DNA of 64,000 bases from Bacillus haynesii (GCF_001969855.1 NZ_MRBL01000016.1:248001-312000), one strand, 5' to 3'; counted from the stretch's first letter, positions 39,155 through 49,387 are shown. The notes: generated by a model from the sequence alone, not told the origin. Made by a program: numbers and translations.

Positions 39155-40217
<1,063 letters not shown>

Positions 40218-41366
40218 TTACTTTAATTTATTCAGTTTGTCTCCGATCATTTCACCAAGCTGGAATCCTGAAGACTCTTCCTTCGCCTGGTACTGACGGT
40301 AATCTTCCTGCTCTGCTTTATCGGCGTTTTCTTCAAGCTCTTTCATGCTTAAAGAAATGCGCTCTTCCTCTTCATTGACGTCAAGAACTTTCACTTTTAC
40401 GTCCTGGCCTTCCTCAAGCACTTCATGAGGCGTTCCGATGTGTTTGTTAGAGATTTGCGAAATGTGAACGAGGCCTTCAACTCCAGGAAGCACTTCGACA
40501 AATGCACCGAAGCTCACCAAGCGCTGAACTTTTCCGTCCAATACGTCTCCAGGCTTCACTTTTTCACCGATGTTGGACCAAGGTCCAGGAAGCGTTTCTT
40601 TGATTGATAGCGAAATCCGTTCATTGTCGCGGTCGACGGACAGCACTTTGACTTTGACATCCTGGCCTTCTTCGACGACATCTGACGGTTTTTCAACGTG
40701 TGAATGCGAAAGCTGGGAGATGTGAACAAGACCGTCAATGCCGCCGATGTCAACGAAAGCACCGAAGTCTGTCAGGCGCTGGACTTTTCCTTCAAGCACC
40801 TGTCCGGCTTCCAGCGTTTGAAGAAATTCCTGTTTTCTTTCTGACTGCTTTTTTTCAACAACCGCACGGTGTGATAAAATCACGCGGTTTTTATCTCTGT
40901 CAAGCTCAACGACGATTAAAGTCAGCGTCTTTCCTTTATAATCTGTAAAATCTTCAACAAAATGCGCCTCTACAAGCGATGCCGGAATGAATCCGCGCAC
41001 GCCGATATCGACGACCAGACCGCCTTTGACGACGTCTTTTACTTCGGCTTCAAACACTTCTTTTGACTCAAACTTTTTCTCTAGGTCTTCCCAAGCGCGG
41101 TCTGCATCAACAGCACGTTTTGATAAAATCAATGCATCGTCTTCCACTTTTGTCACTTTTAATTCAAGCTCATCGTCTACATTGACGACATCTGATGCTT
41201 TTTCAACATGAAGACTTGATAATTCACTGATTGGGATAATTCCGGTTTGCTTGCAGTTGGGGATGTCAACATCGACATGCTTGTCCTCAACTTTCGTTAC
41301 AATACCTTTCACCACATCTCCAACCTCTGGTACTTGAACATCAATTTGATTCATTTCCTCTGTCAT
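40218..41366 (-). CDS. ypfD: S1-domain RNA-binding protein (30S S1 homologue)
   Basis: A 382-aa protein with four S1 domains, about residues 16-84, 100-170, 185-255 and 270-345; the third and fourth are nearly repeats of one another ([19 protein letters not shown] and [20 protein letters not shown]). Shorter than the six-domain S1 of Gram-negatives. It may bind the ribosome or mRNA; in Bacillus it is not essential. Often labelled rpsA. Confidence 0.94.
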   Translation of the reverse strand: MTEEMNQIDVQVPEVGDVVKGIVTKVEDKHVDVDIPNCKQTGIIPISELSSLHVEKASDVVNVDDELELKVTKVEDDALILSKRAVDADRAWEDLEKKFESKEVFEAEVKDVVKGGLVVDIGVRGFIPASLVEAHFVEDFTDYKGKTLTLIVVELDRDKNRVILSHRAVVEKKQSERKQEFLQTLEAGQVLEGKVQRLTDFGAFVDIGGIDGLVHISQLSHSHVEKPSDVVEEGQDVKVKVLSVDRDNERISLSIKETLPGPWSNIGEKVKPGDVLDGKVQRLVSFGAFVEVLPGVEGLVHISQISNKHIGTPHEVLEEGQDVKVKVLDVNEEEERISLSMKELEENADKAEQEDYRQYQAKEESSGFQLGEMIGDKLNKLK

Positions 41367-41462
41367 TTCAATAACCTCCTTGGTCCAAACCTACACAGCT
41401 TTTGTAAAAACGGTTATTCCGGACGAAATGATATCCGATCCGGACAGCCGATATGTATTAAA

Positions 41463-41493
41463 GAACCATTCAAAAATGGATATTTGAATGTTC
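41463..41493 (-). promoter_or_regulatory. stem-loop in the ypfD leader
   Basis: GAACATTCAAA pairs with TTTGAATGTTC-like sequence on the other arm (11 bp with one bulged base). It sits in the 150-base leader between the promoter and ypfD; S1 genes elsewhere control their own translation through leader folds, so this is a candidate. Confidence 0.45.
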
Positions 41494-41520
41494 TAAAACA
41501 TGATTTATTATTACTAACTT

Positions 41521-41549
41521 CTAATAAAAGCCTGTGTTTGTCAAGTCAA
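41521..41549 (-). promoter_or_regulatory. ypfD promoter
   Basis: Minus strand TTGACT (41544-41549), 17-base spacer, TATTAG (41521-41526). Confidence 0.55.
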
Positions 41550-41583
41550 AACATGCAGACAATAAGTAATTTGCCCGGATTTT

Positions 41584-42264
41584 TTATTTTTGAGCCTTTT
41601 TGTCTACAACCTGCAGGATTTTTTCGGCCACCTCATCGATCGTCAATGAGGTTGTGTCGATTTCAAGCGCATCGTCCGCTTTTTTCAACGGTGAAATCTC
41701 GCGTTCTGAATCGAGTTTGTCACGGCGCCGGATTTCTTTTGCAAGCGTTTCATAGTTTACATTGTACCCTTTTTTGACGTTTTCTTCAAAGCGGCGTTTT
41801 GCCCGCTCTTCCACGGACGCCAAGAGAAATATTTTCACTTCCGCATTCGGGAGAACGTGGGTTCCGATGTCGCGACCGTCCATGACGACGCCGCCTTTTT
41901 CAGCTAGCTGCTGCTGCCTTTTCGTCATTTCTTCGCGGATCCCGGCGTGTTTGGCGGCGATCGAGACTTGGTTGCTCACGTCATCCGTGCGGATCGCCTC
42001 TGTTACATCTTCGCCTGCGATATAAACCTTCTGTTCTCCTTCAGGCGAAACCGTGAGATCGATGGCAGATTTTTTTAACAGGGCCGTCAGCGCCGTTTCG
42101 TCGGTTAAATCAACGCCCTTTTTCAGCGCTAAATACGTAATCGCCCTGTACATGGCACCGGTATCAATATAAATATACGACTTTTTTCTGGCCACGATTT
42201 TCGCCACGGTGCTTTTTCCGGCTGCCGCAGGGCCGTCTATTGCAATGCATAATTTCTTTTCCAT
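41584..42264 (-). CDS. cmk: cytidylate kinase
   Basis: Phosphorylates CMP and dCMP. Walker [10 protein letters not shown] at residues 11-19; [15 protein letters not shown] and the Arg-rich [10 protein letters not shown] lid follow. The ATG at 42262-42264 with GGAGAGG upstream gives 226 aa; longer in-frame starts are dropped. No terminator is seen before ypfD, so some read-through is likely. Confidence 0.96.
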   Translation of the reverse strand: MEKKLCIAIDGPAAAGKSTVAKIVARKKSYIYIDTGAMYRAITYLALKKGVDLTDETALTALLKKSAIDLTVSPEGEQKVYIAGEDVTEAIRTDDVSNQVSIAAKHAGIREEMTKRQQQLAEKGGVVMDGRDIGTHVLPNAEVKIFLLASVEERAKRRFEENVKKGYNVNYETLAKEIRRRDKLDSEREISPLKKADDALEIDTTSLTIDEVAEKILQVVDKKAQK

Positions 42265-42343
42265 AATTCCTCTCCTTGCTATCTGGTACTCCTTATAGGA
42301 TTGTATCATGTATTAGGCGAAAAAGGGGAGATTTTAGCGTGAA

Positions 42344-42520
42344 TTACGGCTTAAATGTCTCGATCCATTCGCCGATTTTCATGTTGTTCACGCCTTCATA
42401 CTGTACGACCTTTGACAGATAAGGCTCAGCCTTGGAGAAATGAAAAAGAAGCTGCACGCTGATTAAAATGACCGCCTGTACGACGAGAATCTTAAATAAT
42501 AACCGTTCGATTGTTTTCAT
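42344..42520 (-). CDS. ypfB: small membrane protein YpfB (DUF5359)
   Basis: A 58-aa protein with one membrane segment (LLFKILVVQAVILISVQLLF) after a short basic start, and a soluble tail. Matches YpfB at the same place in B. subtilis. AGGA precedes the ATG at 42518-42520. Function unknown. The gene motI/ypfA, expected next to it, is not in the 162-base gap before ypeB. Confidence 0.85.
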   Translation of the reverse strand: MKTIERLLFKILVVQAVILISVQLLFHFSKAEPYLSKVVQYEGVNNMKIGEWIETFKP

Positions 42521-42641
42521 ATCTTTCCTCCGCTGCCCGGAAAGTTTATGGCCCCGGGCATGTATAATTTTCACCGGCGGACGCGCCGCCCATACGTTCA
42601 GTATGGAAATGTTTACAGCGAATTATTCCGAATGCTAAAAA

Positions 42642-42667
42642 GGAAAAGGCATGTTATCGCCTTTTCC
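42642..42667 (-). terminator. terminator of sleB-ypeB
   Basis: GGAAAAGGC and GCCTTTTCC form a 9-bp stem with an 8-base loop and five T on the minus strand. Confidence 0.88.
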
Positions 42668-42682
42668 CTCTGATCTATCGTT

Positions 42683-44035
42683 TTACAAGTCGTTATATAT
42701 CGGTTCTGCACTTTTCATTTTTTGGACCTTCTCTTCCGTGCCGTCTTCGGTATTGATAAACATGCGGAATGTATCGTTTTCAATCGTGCCGAGAATTTCG
42801 TAGCAGAGCACTTCTTGTGAAAGCTCATTCGTGACTAAAGCAAGGCGCGTCTCCTGAACTTTCACGTTGGGATTCAGGCTTGCTTTCGCTTTATCAAGCG
42901 TTAATTTCGGCTTCGGCAAGTCTCTTTTTTTATGTGAGATTAAGAAATCCTTTGCATTAAATCCGGTAATCTCGCCGTCGTCAAGTGCGACCTTGATGCG
43001 GATGCTGTCCGGATAAAGCCAGACATCGTCCTGGACCGGAACAAATGAAAATACGCCGACGCCGTCGTATTGCGAGCTTTCATCCATCTTCAAGTCTTCG
43101 GTTTTATAGCCGTTTTTTTTCAAAAATTGAAGGGCTTTGTTCGACGCATCGTTTAGGCTGATTTTTTCATCTTTAATTTTTTTGTTTTGGATCAAATAAA
43201 CCGGATATCCGCCTTTTTCGGTAATGTCCATATAAATATCCGCTTTTTGATCAGGGTCCTGCATGCTGATGCTGTATACATCCCTGTTCGTTTTTTTGCC
43301 GCTTTTCGACACTTTGATATTGTAATTTTTGTCCTGAGCGAATTTTTGGGCAATCTTGCGCGCTTCTTTTTCGGTTATTCTTTTGCCTTGTAAATGGTCG
43401 TACCCTTGCTGCTCTTTTTTCGTGTTCGTCATCTCTGTCGCGCCTAAATCTGTATCCGAAAATGCACTTGCGCTTTTTTCAACGGTTTTAAATCCATTAA
43501 TAATCGTATTGTCGCTCTGTTTTTGGCCGGACGCGAGCGCAAGCTCTACATCCATCCATCTCAAATTTTTGTCAATAATCAAATGCTGGACATTACGCAG
43601 TTCATTTTGTATATCCTTCGAATTTTCATATAGCTGATTTAAAGAAGCGTATTCTTTTTTATTGAGCGGCTCTTTGTCAAGGTCGCGCACGGCTGCTTTG
43701 TAGCTGAAATCTCCGACCTTTGCCAAAAACTCTTCAGTCTTGTTAAACGGCATTAAGGTCAGCGGCAGCTGGCTGACATTGTTATGCGCCTCAGAAGTCG
43801 TTTTCCAGACTTCCGCCAAAGCGGGAGACAGCGTTTTTTTGCTGTTCATCGCAAGCGTGCTCCCGATTTTATCATGCAGCTGATCCACCTGATAAGTTAA
43901 GTCGTGAAATGCCCTTTGATAGTTGTTTTCGGCATGAAGCAAAACGGCGTCTTTCTCCTGATGTTCTTTATAGCCCCAATAGCTTGTTCCGACGATGGCG
44001 ACACCTAAAAGGGCGATTAAAATTCCTCTGATCAT
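42683..44035 (-). CDS. ypeB: germination protein YpeB
   Basis: Partner of the cortex lytic enzyme SleB in the spore: the two proteins need one another for stability. An N-terminal membrane anchor (LIALLGVAIVGTSYWGY) is followed by an alpha-helical domain and three PepSY-type repeats in the C-terminal half (for example KRITEKEARKIAQKFA and KISLNDASNKALQFLKKNGY). 450 aa, the usual length. It lies 16 bases after sleB. Confidence 0.95.
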   Translation of the reverse strand: MIRGILIALLGVAIVGTSYWGYKEHQEKDAVLLHAENNYQRAFHDLTYQVDQLHDKIGSTLAMNSKKTLSPALAEVWKTTSEAHNNVSQLPLTLMPFNKTEEFLAKVGDFSYKAAVRDLDKEPLNKKEYASLNQLYENSKDIQNELRNVQHLIIDKNLRWMDVELALASGQKQSDNTIINGFKTVEKSASAFSDTDLGATEMTNTKKEQQGYDHLQGKRITEKEARKIAQKFAQDKNYNIKVSKSGKKTNRDVYSISMQDPDQKADIYMDITEKGGYPVYLIQNKKIKDEKISLNDASNKALQFLKKNGYKTEDLKMDESSQYDGVGVFSFVPVQDDVWLYPDSIRIKVALDDGEITGFNAKDFLISHKKRDLPKPKLTLDKAKASLNPNVKVQETRLALVTNELSQEVLCYEILGTIENDTFRMFINTEDGTEEKVQKMKSAEPIYNDL

Positions 44036-44051
44036 TTATAGCACCTCGCTT

Positions 44052-45017
44052 TTATTCACAGAAAATGTGTTTACCGATCCTTTTAATTTGAGGTCTGCCC
44101 CAAATCCATGAGCTAGTGGCCGTGTCAGGGTTAAAATAGTAAGTGGCACTTTCTGATGGGTCCCAGCCATTGATGGCGTCAAGAACGGCTTTTTTCGCCG
44201 TTTCATCCGGCGTCATATAAATCTGTCCGTCCGCGACAGCTGTAAATGCAAGCGGTTCAAAGATAACGCCCGCCACCGTATTCGGGAACGTAGGGCTGTT
44301 GAGCCTGTTTAATATAACAGCTGCAACGGCAACCTGGCCGTCATACGGTTCTCCGCGCGCTTCACCGTAAACCGCTTGTGCCAACAGGTTGATGTCGTTG
44401 TTCGAGAAGCCGCCCGGCATGTTGGCTGCAACGGCATCCTGTTTTTTAGGCGCGTCTTGTTTCGGTGCAGCCTTTTGCTGCGCTTGTTTTTTCGGCTGTG
44501 CAGGAGCGGCCTGCTGCTGTTGCTGCGGCTGTTGTTGGGCAGTGCCCTGTTGTTGTGCACCCTGCTGCTGTCTTGCTTCCGCCTTTTTTCGCGCCTGCTG
44601 CTGCACTTCTTTTGAAGGCTTCGTCTGATACTTCAGCGGCAGCCCGCCGTAATGTGTAAATTGGTTTCCTTTTCGAAGCTGTCTGTGCACGTAGTCGCTG
44701 TAATATTTAGTATGATTGATTAAAAATCGTTTTGTTTTCGGCCCGACCAGGCCGTCTGTATCCTTTAAGCCGAACTGATTTTGGAAATTGCGGACGGCCC
44801 AGTATGTCGCCCACCCGTATACTCCGTCAATTCTGCCATTGTAATAGCCGTTGTATTGAAGCCTTGCCTGCAGTTCAATCACATCATCCCCTGTCGCCCC
44901 CCGCTGTATTACCTGTTCAGAAAAGGCAGCGCTTTTTTGACTGAATGGAAGTGAAAGACTGGTTGCCATAATGGTACATAAAATGACATTCAAACAAAAA
45001 GAACCTTTCGACTTCAT
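44052..45017 (-). CDS. sleB: spore cortex-lytic enzyme SleB
   Basis: Lytic transglycosylase acting on cortex muramic-delta-lactam during germination. Signal peptide at about 1-31; peptidoglycan-binding domain at about 40-95; a Gln/Ala/Lys-rich linker at about 140-195; catalytic Hydrolase_2 (SleB) domain from about 205 to the end, with Glu in AVYGEARGEP. 321 aa against about 305 in B. subtilis; the extra length is in the linker. Probably a forespore gene, as its partner ypeB follows in the same operon. Confidence 0.96.
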   Translation of the reverse strand: MKSKGSFCLNVILCTIMATSLSLPFSQKSAAFSEQVIQRGATGDDVIELQARLQYNGYYNGRIDGVYGWATYWAVRNFQNQFGLKDTDGLVGPKTKRFLINHTKYYSDYVHRQLRKGNQFTHYGGLPLKYQTKPSKEVQQQARKKAEARQQQGAQQQGTAQQQPQQQQQAAPAQPKKQAQQKAAPKQDAPKKQDAVAANMPGGFSNNDINLLAQAVYGEARGEPYDGQVAVAAVILNRLNSPTFPNTVAGVIFEPLAFTAVADGQIYMTPDETAKKAVLDAINGWDPSESATYYFNPDTATSSWIWGRPQIKRIGKHIFCE

Positions 45018-45130
45018 GTTTTAAGCCTCCTCCAGCATTTTTGTAACCATATCTTTTGTAGCGAGGCAGATTTTATACACGCTTTCCTTTCTGTTTCATC
45101 TTTAGGCAAATATGCCTGACAAGAAAAATA

Positions 45131-45155
45131 AAAAACCGCCCTTTTACAGGGCGGC
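45131..45155 (-). terminator. prsW terminator
   Basis: GCCGCCC and GGGCGGT pair with a 7-base loop, followed by T-rich bases on the minus strand. The stem reaches the prsW stop codon. Confidence 0.88.
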
Positions 45156-45823
45156 TATTGCTGAAGGGGCTGTCCACCGGTTTTGACGGAACGGGCTTTT
45201 TTTGCTTTGCGCAAGCCGAACCACCAAAGAAACGCCATAAAGGGCAGCATAAAATAGATCCAGTTTTTTAAGGCTAGCAGAATATAATCGTAGAGACCGT
45301 GAAGCAAAGCCGGAACAAAAAGCGAGCATAACAGCCATTTCATCTTTGTTTTGCTTGCCGAAAAACGGGCTTTGCCGATGTAAAAGCCCATGATCACTCC
45401 GAATAGGGCATGGCTGGAAACCGGAAGCAAAGCGCGCATAAAGGCGTACTCCACCCCGTTCCCGATGAGATACAATATATTTTCAAGCGTCGCAAACCCC
45501 AATGAAAGGCTTGTCCCGTATACGATTCCGTCATAGTGTTCATCAAAGTCGATATGCTGAAAAGTGCTGACCATCAGCAAAAACCATTTTAAAAATTCTT
45601 CCAAAAAGCCTGAAGTTAAAAACGAAACGACAAAACTGCCCTCAGAAATGTGTTCTTTTTCCAATACATATTGGATAAACATCGTCGGAAAAACGAGCAA
45701 AACCCCCAGTATAAAAAGGCGGATAACCATATGAATGGGCTCGGATTCAAATTTTTCCTTTAAGTAAAAATATATTAACAGTGCAATTCCGGGAGCTAAG
45801 CCTGCTGAGATAATTCCGAACAT
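45155..45823 (-). CDS. prsW: intramembrane protease PrsW
   Basis: Site-1 protease that, in B. subtilis, cuts the anti-sigma factor RsiW. About five membrane segments; the EExxK motif appears as EEFLK near residue 75, with the conserved His residues in later helices ([10 protein letters not shown]). 222 aa. It could also act on other anti-sigma factors in the window such as RsiX, but that is speculation. Confidence 0.93.
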   Translation of the reverse strand: MFGIISAGLAPGIALLIYFYLKEKFESEPIHMVIRLFILGVLLVFPTMFIQYVLEKEHISEGSFVVSFLTSGFLEEFLKWFLLMVSTFQHIDFDEHYDGIVYGTSLSLGFATLENILYLIGNGVEYAFMRALLPVSSHALFGVIMGFYIGKARFSASKTKMKWLLCSLFVPALLHGLYDYILLALKNWIYFMLPFMAFLWWFGLRKAKKARSVKTGGQPLQQ

Positions 45824-45902
45824 GAGGAAACCTCTTTCCTTTTCATCTCATTCTATCCTACCATGATTCGGATTGTTTTGAAATTGAAAAAGAACAGGTC
45901 GC

Positions 45903-46871
45903 CTAGTAGCAGAATTTGTCTTTTATGCCTTCTTCATAGCTTGCAAGAAGGACGGCGAGTTTCATTCTCGCTTTTTTGCTGTCATAATCCTTGCCTAAGA
46001 TGACCCCTTTTTTCGCCAGGTCATAGCTGCTGCCTGCATAGTCATAGGTCGTATAAACCTCGCCTTCCTCTGCGCTCGTCGTGATGACGATATATACTCC
46101 CTGGTTTAATGCTTGTTCAATATCGCCCATCATATTTGGCGGCACCTGTCCCCTGCCAACTCCCTCAAGGACAATTCCTGCGACACCCTCGCGGACGGCG
46201 GCTCTGATAAACTTGCCGTCTCCATCTAGATAGCATTTGACGATATCCACTTCAGGAAGCGGTCTTTGCAGCTGATGAACATCCCGCTTTAACGGCTTTT
46301 GATAGACGTATACTTTATCATTATCAATAATCCCTAAGTAACCGAAGCCGAATACGTCAAAACCCTGCAGATTCGAAGCGTGCACTTTTTTAACGTAGCG
46401 CGCGTTAAAGATCCTCTCGTTAAAAACAACGACCGTGCCGGCTCCTTTTATATCCGGGCTGCACGCTGTATAAACGGCGTGCCTGATATTTGTATATGCA
46501 TCTGTGCCTTGCTGCTCGGGGGCCCGCTGTGAACCTGTGACAACGACCGGCCTCTCGTCCTGCAAGGTTAAGTCCAAAAAATAAGCGGTTTCTTCAAGCG
46601 TGTCCGTACCATGCGTCACAACCGCACCGTCATAGCTGCTGTCCTGAAACACGCGTTCGACGGTTTGTTTGAGCTCTAGTAAATGCTGAAATGTAATATG
46701 CATACTCGGAAGCTGAAACGCCGGATAGACATCGATCCGGACATCTTCCGGCAAGCTGCACATTTCGGCTAATTCAGGACCGCTGATCGCCCCTGCCGCT
46801 AGCCGGCCGCTTTCGGTTTTCCGGCTGGCGATCGTGCCTCCCGTAGTAATAAGAGCTACTTTCTTTTTCAT
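45903..46871 (-). CDS. asparaginase
   Basis: L-asparaginase/glutaminase-family amidohydrolase giving aspartate and ammonia. The two catalytic threonine motifs are present: TTGGTIAS at about residues 8-15 and VTHGTDTLEETAYF; GSQRAPEQQGTDAYTN binds substrate. 322 aa from the ATG at 46869-46871, with no signal peptide, so it is cytosolic. I do not recall an asparaginase between prsW and ypdA in B. subtilis, so this looks like an added gene. A terminator ends only 40 bases upstream of its start. Confidence 0.9.
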   Translation of the reverse strand: MKKKVALITTGGTIASRKTESGRLAAGAISGPELAEMCSLPEDVRIDVYPAFQLPSMHITFQHLLELKQTVERVFQDSSYDGAVVTHGTDTLEETAYFLDLTLQDERPVVVTGSQRAPEQQGTDAYTNIRHAVYTACSPDIKGAGTVVVFNERIFNARYVKKVHASNLQGFDVFGFGYLGIIDNDKVYVYQKPLKRDVHQLQRPLPEVDIVKCYLDGDGKFIRAAVREGVAGIVLEGVGRGQVPPNMMGDIEQALNQGVYIVITTSAEEGEVYTTYDYAGSSYDLAKKGVILGKDYDSKKARMKLAVLLASYEEGIKDKFCY

Positions 46872-46910
46872 GTTAGGCTGCCCCTTTTCTGTTGATCTGT
46901 GTGCCGATAA

Positions 46911-46949
46911 AAAAGAGAGCACATCTATATATAGAATATGCTCTCTTTT
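46911..46949 (-). terminator. ypdA terminator overlapping the asparaginase leader
   Basis: AAAAGAGAGCA and TGCTCTCTTTT form an 11-bp stem around a loop that holds a TCTATATATAGA palindrome; six T follow on the minus strand. The T run ends 30 bases or so before the asparaginase start, leaving little space for a promoter. Confidence 0.85.
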
Positions 46950-46979
46950 GCCTGATCCAAATCATAAAATATCCGGTTT

Positions 46980-47945
46980 TTATATCCGTTTTGCAATTTC
47001 AGCTGCAATTAAGCCGCCGTGAAAACGGCCGTTTTCAATAAAGATTTCATTTGCGTTATTCCCGGCCGCAATAACGCCGGCGATGAAAATACCTTCTTCG
47101 TTCGTCTCCATCGTTTCTTCATTAAAGAAAGGACGGCCCGATTCCGCGTCAATTTCGACTCCCATTTTTTGAAGGAAGCCGTGATCAGGGTGATAGCCTG
47201 TCATGGCGAATACAAAATCATTTTTGATCCTGTTCTCTTTTCCGTCGACAGAAAAAATCAGCCCGTCTTCCGTAATTTCTTTGACGACTGCCCGGAATTC
47301 CATTCTGATTTTTCCGTGCTTGACAAGCGAAAGGAATTCCGGAAGGATCCACGGTTTGATGCTCGAGGAATATTCGTTCCCTCTGTACAGCACGGTCACT
47401 CTTGCGCCCGCTTTAACGAGCTCCATCGCCGCGTCGACGCTTGAATTTTTGCCGCCGATAACCGCAACATCTTTATCAAAATAAGGATGAGCCTCTTTAA
47501 AATAATGAAATACTTTCGGAAGGTCTTCTCCCGGGACGTTCATATAGTTCGGGTTGTCATAATAACCCGTTGCGATAACGCAAAATGAAGACAAATACGT
47601 ATCCTTTGATGTTTCCACGATAAATTGGTTATTCTCTGTTTTTGTTACGGATTGAACTTTCTCAAACGCGTTGATCCGCAAATTTTTCCGCTTGGCGACT
47701 TCCCTGTAATAAGAAAGCGCCTGATTTCTGACCGGCTTGTGATTTTCAGTAATAAAAGCCACATCGCCAATCTCCAGTTTTTCGCTTGAGCTGAAAAAGG
47801 TTTGGTGTGTAGGATATTGATAAATGCTGTTGACGATGTTTCCTTTTTCAATGACGAGTGCATCTATTCCGATCTCTTGCATGTGAATAGCTGCTGAAAG
47901 CCCGCAGGGGCCGCCGCCGATAATGATCACTTTTTCTTCTTTCAT
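46980..47945 (-). CDS. ypdA: bacillithiol disulfide reductase YpdA
   Basis: FAD/NADPH flavoprotein that reduces oxidised bacillithiol (BSSB). N-terminal dinucleotide motif GGGPCGLSAA at residues 10-19 with the Cys typical of this family, and GGKNSSVDAAMEL as the NADPH-binding site. 321 aa from the ATG at 47943-47945. Works with the products of bshA and bshB1 elsewhere in the window. Confidence 0.94.
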   Translation of the reverse strand: MKEEKVIIIGGGPCGLSAAIHMQEIGIDALVIEKGNIVNSIYQYPTHQTFFSSSEKLEIGDVAFITENHKPVRNQALSYYREVAKRKNLRINAFEKVQSVTKTENNQFIVETSKDTYLSSFCVIATGYYDNPNYMNVPGEDLPKVFHYFKEAHPYFDKDVAVIGGKNSSVDAAMELVKAGARVTVLYRGNEYSSSIKPWILPEFLSLVKHGKIRMEFRAVVKEITEDGLIFSVDGKENRIKNDFVFAMTGYHPDHGFLQKMGVEIDAESGRPFFNEETMETNEEGIFIAGVIAAGNNANEIFIENGRFHGGLIAAEIAKRI

Positions 47946-47978
47946 GTTCCGTTCATCTCCTGTCATATCCGGCAAATC

Positions 47979-48012
47979 AAAAAATCTCCTATTTTATGAT
48001 AGGAGATTTTTT
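47979..48012 (-). terminator. gudB terminator
   Basis: AAAAAATCTCCTA and TAGGAGATTTTTT pair over 13 bp with an 8-base loop; T run on the minus strand. It ends 34 bases before the ypdA start. Confidence 0.92.
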
Positions 48013-48034
48013 GGGTTGTTGCAAATGTTTGAGC

Positions 48035-49309
48035 CTATATCCAGCCTCTGAAGCGGGATGCTTCCGCCATCTTGCGGACGCCGACCATATAGGCGGCAAG
48101 CCTCATGTCAATTCTGCGGTTGTGCGCCATTTCGTAAATATTGTTGAACGATTTGACCATCATTTTTTCCAAACGTTCTTCAACTTCTTCTTCAGTCCAG
48201 TAGAATCCCTGGTTGTTTTGCACCCACTCAAAATAGGATACGGTTACACCGCCGGCGCTTGCCAGCACGTCAGGGACAAGAAGAATGTCGCGGTCGGAAA
48301 GAATTTTCGTCGCTTCGAGCGTCGTCGGGCCGTTGGCTGCTTCGACAACGATCTTCGCCTTGATGTTATGGGCGTTTTCCGCGGTAATTTGATTTTCTAT
48401 TGCAGCCGGCACCAGAATGTCGCATTCCAGCTCCAGCAGTTCTTTGTTTGTAATGGTGTCATTAAACAGCTTTGTGACCGTTCCGAAGCTGTCCCGGCGG
48501 TCAAGCAGATAATCGATGTCAAGCCCTTCAGGATCATACAGGCCTCCGTATGCATCAGAAATGCCGACAATCTTTGCACCTGCGTCATACATGAATTTCG
48601 CAAGGTAGCTTCCCGCATTTCCGAACCCCTGCACGACGACAGAAGCTCCCTCAATGTCGATGTCTTTCTTTTTCGCCGCCTCTTTAATGCAGATTGTAAC
48701 CCCTTTTGCTGTCGCAGATTCTCTGCCGTGAGAACCACCTAAAACGAGCGGTTTGCCGGTAATGAATCCCGGCGAGTTGAATTCGTCGATTCTTGAATAT
48801 TCGTCCATCATCCATGCCATGATTTGAGAATTGGTAAATACATCAGGAGCCGGTACGTCTTTTGTCGGTCCGACAATTTGGCTGATCGCCCGAACGTACC
48901 CTCTGCTTAAACGTTCCAGTTCAGGAAAGGACATATCCCGCGGATCACAGATGATCCCGCCCTTTCCGCCTCCATATGGAAGGTCGATGATGCCGCATTT
49001 CAGACTCATCCAAATAGAAAGCGCTTTAACTTCTTTTTCTGTAACTCCCGGATGAAAACGGATGCCGCCTTTTGTCGGCCCTACTGCATCATTGTGCTGG
49101 GCTCGGTAGCCCGTAAAAATCTTAACAGATCCATCGTCCATACGAACCGGAATTTTCACCGTTAAAAAACGGATCGGTTCTTTTAGTAATTCATACACCT
49201 CTTCAGGATACCCCAATTTTTCAAGCGCCTTATGTATCACCGTTTGCGTTGATTTCAAAACGTCATGTGTGTTTTCTTCAGTATGACCGGTGTTTTGATC
49301 GGCTACCAT
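48035..49309 (-). CDS. gudB: NAD-specific glutamate dehydrogenase, intact form
   Basis: Oxidative deamination of glutamate to 2-oxoglutarate. 424 aa; GPTKGGIRFHPG, the catalytic Lys in KCGIIDLPYGGGKGG, and VVQGFGNAGS for NAD are all in place. In B. subtilis 168 a 9-base duplication adds a second VKA after residue 93 and kills the enzyme; here only one VKA is present (residues 94-96), so it should be active. AGGAGG precedes the ATG; a promoter lies at 49360-49387. Confidence 0.96.
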   Translation of the reverse strand: MVADQNTGHTEENTHDVLKSTQTVIHKALEKLGYPEEVYELLKEPIRFLTVKIPVRMDDGSVKIFTGYRAQHNDAVGPTKGGIRFHPGVTEKEVKALSIWMSLKCGIIDLPYGGGKGGIICDPRDMSFPELERLSRGYVRAISQIVGPTKDVPAPDVFTNSQIMAWMMDEYSRIDEFNSPGFITGKPLVLGGSHGRESATAKGVTICIKEAAKKKDIDIEGASVVVQGFGNAGSYLAKFMYDAGAKIVGISDAYGGLYDPEGLDIDYLLDRRDSFGTVTKLFNDTITNKELLELECDILVPAAIENQITAENAHNIKAKIVVEAANGPTTLEATKILSDRDILLVPDVLASAGGVTVSYFEWVQNNQGFYWTEEEVEERLEKMMVKSFNNIYEMAHNRRIDMRLAAYMVGVRKMAEASRFRGWI

Positions 49310-49359
49310 TATAAGTTAACCTCCTAAAGTCTTTCTGGCATGTTGTCCTTTCAGAGAAT

Positions 49360-49387
49360 AGTATACACCCTTGCACTAATCATGCAA
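49360..49387 (-). promoter_or_regulatory. gudB promoter
   Basis: Minus strand TTGCAT (49382-49387), 16-base spacer, TATACT (49360-49365), about 50 bases before gudB. Confidence 0.5.

Noticed and set aside
44376-44659. Cys/Leu/Ala-rich plus-strand frames
   Set aside because: Complement of the SleB Gln-rich linker repeats; low-complexity artefact in three frames.
47996-48742. Plus-strand open frame of 248 codons
   Set aside because: Antisense to gudB and begins inside the gudB terminator; codon pattern mirrors the coding strand.
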